Positions 49,201 through 61,083 of a stretch of 64,000 bases of DNA are shown in pieces; position 1 is the stretch's first letter, and every line of letters starts with the position of its first letter. Source of the stretch: Cucumis sativus (lineage: Eukaryota > Streptophyta > Magnoliopsida > Cucurbitales > Cucurbitaceae); contig NC_026658.2 in the NCBI RefSeq assembly GCF_000004075.3, forward strand, positions 3,472,001-3,536,000, read 5' to 3'. A program made the position numbers and the translations under genes. The notes under the pieces are model-generated. The model did not search any database. It was not told the origin of the DNA and saw only the letters and a list, made by a program, of their open reading frames with translations.

Positions 49201-52200
49201 TTCAATCTTGGTCAAGACACGATTGAGACTAGGGAAATAACTAATTGGACGAGACTATACCTTTAAATTGGAAACTTTGGTAAAGATTTCGTTTCCTTCT
49301 TGATATTGTATCTTTACCTATATCACTTACTTTCCTTGTTTAGTCAATCGATCTAAATTAAACTTTCTACTTTATTGTCCAACGAAGCATAATTTCATTT
49401 TGGTTATTAAGGAAAACTTATAGCTAAAAGAGTATACAGGTAAAACTACTTTTGTTTTCTTTTCGTTTCTCAAATCCGACTGCAATTTTTTAAACACGTT
49501 GAAAATATTAACAAGATTAGTTATCAAACATGAAACATGTATCTTTCTATGTATATCATTGAATAAGGTAATTTGTATGCACAAATTATTCGACTTGTTA
49601 AAGAGTTAGTTGGAGAATAATTAGAAAAATAGACCGATGAAAAAGTTCAACTCTAACTGCTTGTTTTTGTGACATTCTCAAAAGTCCTATCAACACAAAA
49701 AGATGATATGTATATTTAGACACTTCAACGAAGCTAATTCAAATGTTAGTTCGAAATTGTTTATTAAATAAATTTAGAGAAAAATCATGAAACTTATACA
49801 CATTAACCACAAAGTTTAAATTTGTAATTGATCAATAAAATAATTATAATTTTAATACATATTTTGGTCGTGAACTTGTTATCTCGAAGGAAAATTGAGC
49901 TTCTTACCAATCTAATTTTGTAATGTTTATATGATTTTATGAGTGGATTCAACTTAGTTATATAATTTAAAGGTTGTTTTGTTCTAATATGATTGGCTGT
50001 ATTTATATGTCACTAAGTTGTATTATTGTTGAGAAAAGCCGAACAATATATGAAAGTAAGATATTCGAAACTCTAACATACATTTTGATTTCGATACAAC
50101 CTTACCAACTGAGTTTCTCTCGTTCGTTTAATATTGGTGGATCAATTTTTTAGTTTGTAATTAACTAACACAAAGTTTAATTTATTATTGATTAATAGAA
50201 ATCGCAATAGCAAATATCTTTCCAAAGTACGTAATGAATGATTCAATATTATTTAATCAAGTAGTCAATCAAATCTATTTGTGTTCATTAATCAACCCTA
50301 TTTAATAGTTTTCAATGAATTGAATGCATTTGCCTACTCACTCGCAAAGGAAATAAATATGCATTTGCATAGTAAATTATGAAAATTATGATGTAGGTAA
50401 AGGGAATTTATTGGAGGTTGGAACTAAATTAACTGATCAAACTTTTAATCTAATCTATTTCTTTGTCATTTAATTAACATTAGCTTACAACAGTTGAAAA
50501 AACGAATGCAAGGTTACTCTAATACTAATTTAGAAGGCCACAAGAAGTTGTAGTTAGAGACTATCGCGGGAGGTAATAGTTATATGTAAATTATTTTAAT
50601 ATAGAATTGTAAATATAACAAAAATATATTGATGATAAACTTTGTCCATTATAATAATCTACCATCTCAAACTTAGAATTTAAATTTGGTTAGATTTACA
50701 AATTTAATTTGATTTAAATTTTGTTAGGTTTACAAGTTGAGTTACATTGTAATATATTTGTTAGTATAGTTTGAGTCTGAGTGCTACAATGCAATTGCCT
50801 TTTTAACTTTTATCTCCCTACAACTATTTTTTAATATTTTGTTTACGTATCACTGAGAATTTCAATTATACTTCAACAAATTAACACAATGACATCATAG
50901 ATTATATCATCTCTAAAAGAAGACATAATAAAGTATATAATATATATATATATATTCCCTTATTGAAGTTGACAGGAAGGTAGATATTGTCAAAGAATCA
51001 TGTGATCAAAAGCTTTTATAAATTGTCCTAATTGTATGTATGTATTTTTCAGCGTCAAAGTCATATGATATATCCACAGTTGTATGTCATTATATTAAAA
51101 AAAGAAAAGAAAAGAGAAAAGCTTTAACCAGTGGAATATATTGATTTACGTTTTAATCTTAATTTTGTTTTTACTTTACGAATGACTTGTTCTATATTAC
51201 ATTTGGGTTAGATATATTCATTTTATTTTGAGTTGAAAATAACAAACTTTTAAATTATCTTCAATAAGAACAGTACAAATACTAATGTCTATTTTAACGA
51301 GAAAATAATTTATTGTGATAATTACTTAGTATTATTTTATAAAGTTTGAAAACACATCATGTATACGATAAATATAACAATGGTATATAAATCATAAAAT
51401 CTATACTTTTAAATTAATAAAGGCATTGATATTTAGTTCTTTAAAAAAGAAATTTTATTTTAGAATTTTGTAAGATTTGATGTTTTTAAAATCTAAATTT
51501 CATAAATAATTTTTTAAAAACTATATCTATCTAATTTGAAATATGTATAGCCTCTGACTACTTTTCAATAATGTAAATGTATAGATCATATATCCAATGT
51601 GTCAAACAAAAGTTGAACTGAATTTGTGTACAAAATTGAATGGGAAACGTCAACAAAACAAAACAAATGTAAACACACAAGAGAGTAGTATTGAAATTAA
51701 ACTTTTTATTCTTATAAGAATTAAATGGAACCAAAAGAGAAAGGAGAAAGTGAAAATAATGACTAATACAAAAATATTATTTCAAAAAAAAAAAAGTCAA
51801 ACCAACTAGGTTTTATGTTTAGTTTGCCAAAAATTGGTAAACGAACAATATAGGTCGGAAATATTTTTTACTATAATCTATAAAGGTTCGTACTAGTTAA
51901 CACTAGAGAGCTAATTTTAGCTTTAGAAAATGAATCAAACTTTTCATATTTAAAATAGAAAAGCGTACTATTAGTAGAGCTAAACTCGTTTCGGTAAAGG
52001 AGATAACCTTTCTAAATTAAAAATGAAATAAGATGATTAGTTAAAATGAATGTGATGTTTCCATGTATTTATGAAAACAAATTTAGAGTGTGAACAAAAA
52101 TAAGTACGGCAGAGACGAAAAACTTTGAATCGGTAGAAATAGCGTTGAGTTCATTTTCGAATGAGGTGTCACATGTACATTTGTGGGGTAAGGATGTTTA

Positions 52201-53654
52201 GAAGAATTAGGGCTAATCCATGCCCTTTTCACATGTCCCATGTTCCCCTTTTCTCAAAAATCCCTTTGTCCCCACTCTTTTTCTCTCTCTTTCCCTTCTA
52301 TTATCATCACTCTTTCTTTCTTTTCTTTTTTCCTACTTTCTTCATCTTTTGTCTTCTCTCTCTCCTTTTTCAATTACTCATTTAAATCTCTAACTTTCAA
52401 CTTAATTATATCTATCTAATCTTTTCACTATATATTTTCCTTTTTACAACCTTAACTTCATATCTACCTAAAATCTCAAACTCTTCATTTTCGTGCCTAT
52501 GGAATTAGTCAAATAAGATAAAGTATAGTTTATCAAACACGAATTAAATGAATATTGAATATTAGTACTAAAACAATGAATGGAGCTGTAGTATTGACAA
52601 CAATATTTGTTATCGATAGTACATGATTAAAAACCATATGACCATTTATATATGAATGTTAATACCGATATTGGTATTTATATAGATACACAACTATTTA
52701 TTTACGGATACCAACATTGATTTTAAAGACAACTAACAAAAGTCGTATGGATGTTTAAATGAGAATGGATGATCGTAGATTCTTAAAAGTTCACATGAAA
52801 AGTATGAAATATAATATTTAAGTCTCACGTAATGAAATTGAATTGTGAATTTGTGAATTAAAATTATAATATATTTTGTTGGGTTTATAGAATGTTAATA
52901 ATGAAAAAAAACAATTAATTAGAATCCAGTTTTCATATGACATATTTGAGTTAGCATCAGAACTATAGTTCTACATTACATATAATTTGTTGTACCTTTA
53001 AAAGTGGTTATCATAAGTTTACACTGTAAGTTCTTGTTCTAAGATAAAGATGAGTGTTAGTGTCAAAATATATTTTGTATTCTCCACGTATCATACTTGA
53101 TTACATCATTCTATAAACATTCACTTAACTAATTATCTAAATTAGAAGTAATCACGTCACAAACTTCTACATGATTGTCTGAAAATGTTACTTAATTAGG
53201 AAAAGGAGAAGAGTTATATATATATATATATAATATTATTTATCGTCATTTTGAAGTTCTTAACCAATTATAATTAAAGGAATTCTCTGTTGACTAAAAT
53301 TTGAGTAATTTTTAGATTAAGAGTTCTAATAAGGTAATACATTTTCAAAACTTATTAGTTAAATATATTTATGTTTTAAAACTCGAAAACTAAAAAATAA
53401 ATGTTTTCTAGGAACCACCAAATGAGATTCATACGAGAGTATATAATTCATTCTGCATTGTAATAAAGCTACAATTTACTAGTATAAGGAAAGGAGACAA
53501 TTAAATTTGGATAAATGGATTTTATTTTAAACATGATTAAAAAAATCAAAGAACCTACCAATATAATTGGACAAACAAAAAATTAGAATATTGAGGTCAT
53601 AATACATAATTAAGAAAATAAAATAAAATAATTTGAAATGAGAAAAGGACAGAA
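46236..53654. other. long AT-rich intergenic region
   Basis: About 7.4 kb with no supportable coding exon on either strand. It holds a (CA)n-(AT)n microsatellite (46640-46671), (AT)n tracts near 50940 and 53218, and an imperfect duplication of a TTAAGTACAC(A/G)TG(G/A)GAATAT block near 47360-47415. I looked for conserved plant miRNA sequences by eye and recognised none. Confidence 0.5.
46640..46671. repeat. compound (CA)n(AT)n microsatellite
   Basis: Ten CA units followed directly by five to six AT units. A likely polymorphic marker. Confidence 0.9.
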
Positions 53655-56610
53655 TCAATGTGGTTTAAGAGAGAGATGAGTGTGGTAATTTGGAAGCCAT
53701 TGGTTTGCATTGATAAAATCAAGAGAAAGAAATGGGTTGGCTTCTGACTGAGTGAGTTCTCTAGACCATGGAACCCTTCCTCCATAATCAGCTCCTGGTC
53801 CCGAGCATCGATATTGTCCATAAAATACAGTCCTACGTTAATAAAAGTTTATCAGTTATCTACTATTTGATATATTTTGAAATATTGCAATAGTATCTAA
53901 AAGAAATACTTACAATTCACGATTTTTGTCGCCCCAGTTGTACCAACCAGTGGGAGTGATGATTTTATCCATAAATGTATAAGCAAACACAACTCTAGAG
54001 AAGCTGCCCCATGCCCTACCCAAATACAAGGCGCCTGAGCCAGAAACTTTACAATGAAGGAAAGAGAAGCCAGTTTCTTCGAGCATGCTATTCCTCTTTT
54101 GGGCCGTGAGAGCACCATAACTGTTGGTGATGGCATGCAAATGGCAACTATCATAGATGGAGAGGCCATCACCGAACACGAAGTCCACTGACCCTTCAAT
54201 GTAGCAATCCTTGAAGTAGTGTCGCCCCATATGGTCGTATAATGTGTCTTGTGCACCGATAAACCTACAACTTATAAATGCTGCTGCATCTCCTGATATT
54301 CTGAATGCAACTGCTTGCTTTCCCAGTGCTCCTGATGGTGGAAGCCTCGCCTTGTTCTTTTTTTTTTAAAAAAAGGAGGCATCACGTAAAACAATATATT
54401 TGTTATATATTATATTAAATTTGTCTTCATCCACTAACTTACGCTTTTGAATCAATTAGTGATTTAAAGTGGCGTCATAGCAGTTTGATCCTAGCATGTC
54501 ATGTGTGAGTCATGGCGTTATTTTCTCCCCAATTAATACTATATAGGACATTTTCACATTTCAAACTCATAAATGATTGAAAGTGCTGGACATTATATTA
54601 AATTGTCTTCACCTATAAATTTAAACATTTAGGTCAATTAGTGATTTAAGAATATTGGCGTAATTTCAAACAAAAATAAATGTAATTTTCTTTAAAATTA
54701 TTTATTGCTAGTTGCAAGAAAAATGAAGAGATAAAACATAATGTTTTGAAAGTTTTAAAGATGGATAGTAAAGCAAGAAATTTGAGGTGAGGATGGATAA
54801 CTATTTCGTTTTCTTGAATACAATTTTTAAATTTGGTAGAATATAAATAAAAAATTAACCCTACTTGCAAGGAACAGTCAATTTTTAGTAGGGATATATT
54901 AAAATATAATAAGATTGAGAACAATATTTGAATAAATATTAATTTATTGATTCTTAAATTAAATCTTAATTACTAATAATGATATTATTTTAATTATGGT
55001 TCAAGTCCTTCCAAGAACTACATGTCGGTTCGGTCTTTGTATTAAAAGAAAAATAAAGAAAACAAAGATGTCAGTTTGGTCAATCGAAACACACAACCAA
55101 ATTGCCATTTACATACGACACTTCAACTTTATTCCTTCCATATATTCTTCATTTTAACTTTTAAGCATAAATAAAACTATATGTACACCCTCAAAATTTA
55201 AACCTAACTTAACTCCTTTTATATTTTGGAAATTTTCAATGGATTATGATATATAATATACTTTCTAAAAAAAACTCACAAATCTTATTAAATTATTCTT
55301 CAACTAATCTCATTTTACTCTCCTAAAAATTCAAAATAGCAATTGCGCTACTAATTAATTATAATACAAACCATTGATCCATTTTTCTCACTTAAAAGTT
55401 GATTACTCATATATATTTAAAAAGTATGTGCTTTTAAGAAAATTAATTTATTTCAATTTCGTAATAAAATATGATAAGTTCTTTTTGTTTTTTTTAAAAA
55501 ATAAAATATGACAAGTTGAAGTTATATATATAATCCTAGTAAAAGTAGAATCTAAATCTAAAAAGTACTTGCAAGTTACGAGTAGATTTAAAAAACAATA
55601 TTTAATTTTATTTTTAAAATGATATTTTCAAATTTAATTAAATAATCCAAAATATTTATAAAATATAACAAAATTATTATTGGTGTCGGATGAAATCTCT
55701 GTTTAGATACCAATTAATTGAAAAAAAAAAGAAGAGGATGGAATTGAAATTTAGACACCAATAATAGGATATTAAAGTCTCAATCTTAGTTTGTGACAAT
55801 GAGTATATCACACCATTTCAGATTCTAATTTTCATTACACATTCTAACCATTATTTTTAAATTTCTAAATGTAGTCATAAACCGTTTATAAAAAGTAAAA
55901 AAGATGATACCAAAACTTTTTCAAAAATTAGATTAAAAGACAAATTTCAAAGGCAAAGGGATGGAAAGAAAGAATTGAAGAAAAAGTTAATACCTTGAAG
56001 GTGATGTTAGTAGCAATGAAGAATGGAGAATTAACAGCAAAAGTTGCAGAAGCAAAAGTGCCCATAGGACGGCCATTTTCTCCCATATGGTCCGCCGTGT
56101 CGCCCCATTCAATGATTGTCTTCTCCGCTCCTTCACCTTCCACCCATATGTAACTCATCGTCGCTGGAATCTCAACTTTCTCTCTTTAAATACACAACAA
56201 TAGTTAAAAAGATAAGTACAACTTAATAATTATTAGATATGGACATTCTCATACAAGAAAGTTAAAAAAAAAAAAAAAAAAACGGACCTGTAGATTCCAG
56301 CAGCAACATGGATACGGACCCGACACCGGTTGATAATCGGCAAAGAGTTCACCGCCTTCTGAAGCGAGCGGAAACCACCAGCCTTGGTGTTCTTGGAAAC
56401 CTTCAACGTCAAACAAGGCTTGAACTTGTTCTTAGTGTTTTGGAAAAGAGAGTGCTTGAAAGAACCCATATGTCTTATCCACTTGAAGTATTCATCTTGC
56501 ACTGTTGATCTCATTCCCCGGCCGCCACCAGCCGTCCAGTTTTGGGCGGCGGCCGGGAGGATGATGGCGATGAGGAGAAAGAAAAGGTTAAATATCAACG
56601 GCCTACTCAT
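53655..56610 (-). CDS. pectin methylesterase (pectinesterase), type without pro-region
   Basis: Four exons: 56610-56288, 56183-55994, 54356-53914, 53832-53655. The phases close to 377 residues. The signal peptide covers about 1-22 ([21 protein letters not shown]), so the enzyme is secreted to the cell wall, where it removes methyl esters from homogalacturonan. There is no PMEI-like pro-domain between the signal and the catalytic beta-helix, which begins about residue 67. Family signatures: [18 protein letters not shown] with acid/base Asp at 208; the SVDFVFG nucleophile Asp at 229; and LGRAW with the substrate-binding Arg and Trp at 285 and 287. All catalytic residues are present. The ATG at 56610 is used because it directly starts the signal peptide; the frame is open further upstream. 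It most resembles the PME53/PME8 branch as I recall it. Intron 2 is long (1637 bases) and ends in an A-run before its AG. Confidence 0.94.
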
Positions 56611-59600
56611 GTGTTTGTTCAAGAAATTAAATGAAAAACCTCTGGTGTGTTTGATTATTGGGAAATATGTGTAGATAAAAAATGAAGTGATTTTGAGAGA
56701 ATGAGAAGGGTTTGAACAATATTGGGGAATCTTGGAGATAGGCTGTGTGTGTATGTTTGTATACAAATTGTCTGTTTTGCCATTAAAATTTCAGACCCAT
56801 CATCTGTCTTTTCTGCTTATACGTTATTTTTCATTGTCTTTTCCTTGGAAGGTATTCGGGCAGAAGAAGCAGAACACTTTAATTCCACATACACACACAA
56901 CACACAATAATGCTATTAAATTTTCATCACATATTCCTAAGTTTTCTTTACATTTTTACAGGCCAGATGAATCAATTGTTTTTATTATTATTTTCTTAAA
57001 TTTAAAGAAACAAGCTTAATCACAAATTGCTACGCTACAAACATTTTTTTTTTCAATACATCAAAGATTAACTAAGTATTACTTAAATAGTAGTGGAAAG
57101 CTAAATGATTTAGTGTACTAGATGTATATATATGACAGGAAAGAAATAAAATATTAAATTTACATTGGAGATTGGAGAATATTTTGATTGTAATTAATAT
57201 ATTTAGGTTGCCATGCCACCTAAGTTTATGGTCCTCTTCCTATATATTATTAAGTTTTTGATTTAGGTATAGCGGGAGGTGCACAAAAAATTGTGTAGTC
57301 CACACCTAAATTTTCCTTTTTTCACCCTTACAGTCCAACCATGGTGTCAATAAAGGTTTAATATGTCATAGTTAATTGAAACATAAAAGTCTTAATTATT
57401 TTTAAAAATATATAGCAATCAAATATTAATAAAATGCCAATATTAGTGGATATTTATAAAAAAAATCAAACATTTCATAAAATATTTACTTTTTAGTTTT
57501 ATTCTATCATGTACAAATAGTTTGCTAATTACTTTGTGTTTAAATAAACTCCTAAAAAAATTATTAAACAAACAAATTTAAGGTTTAAATTATTATATCT
57601 ATTAAATTTTTGTTGCTTATATTTAATCCTTCCATGGAATTTTGCAATAAGAATGAAAATATTGATTTATACCCTATGTTTTTGTCCTTTGTGAAAGTTA
57701 TATTGATGAAAATATATCGATATTAACGATATAATTGAGTTGAATTGGATTGGATTAGGTAGATATTTTGGATCAATTTAGAGTTTTAGGCGGATCAAAT
57801 TGGCTACCCTAAATAAGATTTTCAACTCAACCTAACTATTCATTCTATTATTTAATACAAGATACACTTATTTATTTTAGTTTTTTTTATCGTAGTCGGT
57901 AGATTATTATAAAAAGATGGTTCCACAACTCAACTACAACCACGAATATAAATTTTTGCTAAGAGAGGTAGCTACGTTGCAACACATTTCTCAATAATTT
58001 TAGTACTCCATTGCAAGAACTACTGTCAAACTAAAGTATTAAATTGTTTAAATGGAACCGTAAATTTACAACACTGATCTTCAAAATTTTACATTGGGGC
58101 TGGGAGGATGACAGCGATGTAAGCAATTAAATTTGATGTTGTTGTTTTGCTAAATCTTTATAATAAGGGCTAACAATGGATAGGCTGTTAAAGGAAAGGG
58201 CAAATGAAGGTTTTCTTGTTTTAGACAAGTGGGGTTCTACAACATGACAATACATTGGGCACTGATTTGACTTTGCATGCAGCCTCATCATGGCCAGTGG
58301 AACAATAATCTTTTAACAACAGTCATGGGCAAATAAAAAAGATAACATTTGGAATTCATATATATGTAACTATTTAACTGTAACAACTATAACTATATAT
58401 GCATATTTTTCAGACTTTAGTACAAGTTTTTCAGTGGGTTCAATTCCATCAACCTGCCCATGCTTTGGTTTTAATTAAATCTTTGATTTGTGTAACATGA
58501 TCACACTATTGTTATCATTATGTTAAAATTGGGACATGAAAACACACACTAGATTTTCAATTTTGGTTGAGAGTGATGTACTTATGTTATCGAAGAGGAA
58601 GATATGCTGATGTTGGTAAAGTGAAGTTGAACATTGTTAATTCTATTAAGCATTTAATGTCAAAGGAGGAGTCGATTATTGTAGGTAAAAGGATCACTTC
58701 TTATTGACACAGTCTTTGTATGCTAATTACAAAGTAGTTCCCAAGTCAATTGGTTTCATAATTACACAAAGCAGTAAGGTTTCCTAACCATTAATTAACA
58801 GTACTACTACTAACACTTCTGATTGTAATTTTTAAAAAAGAGTAAGAAGAAGAAAGAAAAATCCTTTTACTTTTACGCACACCCACAATATCTGGTGTTT
58901 GCCCAACCTATAAAACAAAGACAACAACACAAGTATGTGGAGAGAGATTTCAACATCCCAATATAATTAAACACACTACACTTTTTGAAAAGAAATAATA
59001 ATAATCCAAGTAAGCTTTTGTATTTATAAAACCTTACAAAGCAATTTAATTAAAATCTTTTCATGCAAGATAAATTTCAATTTGAGGAATTTCGTACACC
59101 TACATTTAAAACTTTTTTTTTCTCTCTTTGAACAATTTTTAAAAGTTATTCAAAATTGGTCCTACACCATGTGTTTAAAAGAATAAAAAAGTTAGACTTT
59201 CTTCCTTATATATTTGTTTGAATCTCACTTTGTCGAAAAGGCACCTTTTCTCTACGTTCTTCCTGAAATTTTGTGGGTAAGAAAAGATTGGAAACATTAA
59301 AGCAATACTAATAAAATTATGTAAAAATAATAATAAAAAAAGTTATAGGGTTTTATAAAGTAGTTTTGATAAATGATAGTTGAGAGAAATAACTAATACA
59401 CAAATTGCATATTATATATGTACAAGTATATAGTTAGTTCTTTAGCTATTACAAATAGCTAAAAGACTTATTAGTCAACAAAATTTGTATCAATCAAATG
59501 CATTCTTAATTAAACCATCACTTCTTTTCTAATTTTCATGTTAATATTACGTTTTAAATTAACTTTACATTCTTAATCAAAATTCAAAAACTTTACCTCT

Positions 59601-60605
59601 AGAATATTAAAAATAGTTTACTAGGATATAAATAAATAAATAAATGGTTTGCAAACCAAATTTAAATTTAACATTCATAAATATGATAATTAGCAAATAG
59701 ATTCCAAACATTCCTCCCTCTTCCATTTTAATTCTATATAAGTCTTCTTAAACATTAATTTATATATAAATGTTGCAATTAAAATTAATTATTAGAAAAA
59801 TCATTGTAAAGAGATTTAGCTTTACAAAATGTTCCAAATAGTTAGTTTATAAAATGAGTATATAAAAGAAAAGAAAAGAAAAGAAAAGAAGAGAAAAGGA
59901 AAAAAGAAAGGGAATAAGTGGAGTGGAGATGGCATAAAGAGGAGGCCCATCCTTTAAAGAGAGCCCGTAAATCCCACGCAACTTAGTGACAATTAACCAC
60001 CACCCCCACACTCTCTCAATAATATGGGCTCATATCTTTCATTTTTATTTCTAACTATATATCACTCTTCCCCCCCTCCTAATTAATCTTATACTTCACT
60101 TTTTTTCTTGGTAAGACCTGGGAATTGTTTGATAGAATGAGCAGAGGGATATGGAGAATAATAGCTGTGTTTATAATTTAAATTTTAAATTTATAAGTTA
60201 GTCAAGTTTTATAATCACAATCTAATCTAAACCGTATATCAAATTATTGCTTCAACCATCATTCTTCTCTTCTCCTTTCTTTTATCTTGAGTGGTTCTTT
60301 ACTTTAATAGTTCAATAGTTCGAGATTTGAATAACACATGATCAAAACCAAATTGAAAGTTCAAATATTCAGTTTAATACAAAATCAAAAGTTCAAGAAT
60401 CAAACTAAAAAGAGAATACAACACTGAAATATATCAATGCAACCCCAAACTTGAAACTATGTTCAATCAACATCATGCTCTACTATCTACTATACACTAC
60501 GTGTGAAGATTACATAAATGATGTCCTCACTCTCATAGTACAATCATGTTTCAATAAGCTAGAATAACAATGGCTACCTACTATATGTCTAAGCTTCAAT
60601 ATATA
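56611..60605. other. promoter of the pectinesterase gene and intergenic region
   Basis: The first 200-250 bases are the leftward pectinesterase leader, with a possible TATA (GTATAAGC on -) near 56817-56824. The rest is AT-rich spacer with an (AAAAG)n tract at about 59866-59897. No gene can be supported. Confidence 0.5.
59866..59897. repeat. (AAAAG)n microsatellite
   Basis: Five to six AAAAG units in intergenic DNA. Confidence 0.85.
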
Positions 60606-61083
60606 TGTTGGGTTTTTTTGATAAAATATTAAAAGTGTAGTTGTTCAACATAAAATTGGTTTAGAAGAGCCATGAGTTTGTCTTACATTAAAAAGGTTTA
60701 GAAAAGTTATGAACTTGTTTTACGCCGAGAAAGTTTAGAAAAGTCATAGGCTATAAAAGGAGCTTATGCTTTTGGTTTTTTAATCGTCTCAGTTTGAAAC
60801 ACTTTAAGCTTTTGTGTGCTAATTCTAATTAATTTTCTTTTGTATTATCTAGTTGGAGAGTGAATAAAAGGTATGAGTGATCAGAGAGAGTATTTTTGTA
60901 ACTTGAACCAGGAGAGAGAAAATTATTCTGTGTGATTGTAACAATTTTTTTCATAGTGATTATTTTTCTTGTCCTGGGAGATTTTCACATAAATTCTTGT
61001 GTTTTCAGCTTTTTATTACTTTATTTAATTTCTCTATTATTTTTATGCTTATTCTTGTAGAATTGTTAGATTTTAAACCAACG
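60606..61083 (+). mobile_element. solo LTR of a copia-like retrotransposon
   Basis: The element begins TGTTGGG and ends AAACCAACG, the TGTTGG...CCAACA frame usual for plant copia LTRs, with the last base changed. Inside, in order, are a TATA box (CTATAAAAGG at about 60751), a poly(A) signal (GAATAAAAGG at about 60872) and the T-rich stretch with CCTGGGAGATTTTCACATAA and TTGTGTTTTCAG typical of a copia R-U5 region. The length is about 478 bases. ATATA before and ATAAA after match at four of five bases, as expected of an old 5-base target duplication. No primer binding site or gag/pol follows, so only one LTR remains. Confidence 0.65.

Noticed and set aside
53897..54256. 119-codon frame on - within pectinesterase exon 3
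   Set aside because: Wrong-frame shadow of the catalytic exon; the correct frame carries all pectinesterase signatures.
56611..56766. In-frame N-terminal extension of the pectinesterase from an ATG at 56766
   Set aside because: It would bury the signal peptide behind 52 non-conserved residues; the ATG at 56610 directly precedes the signal peptide.
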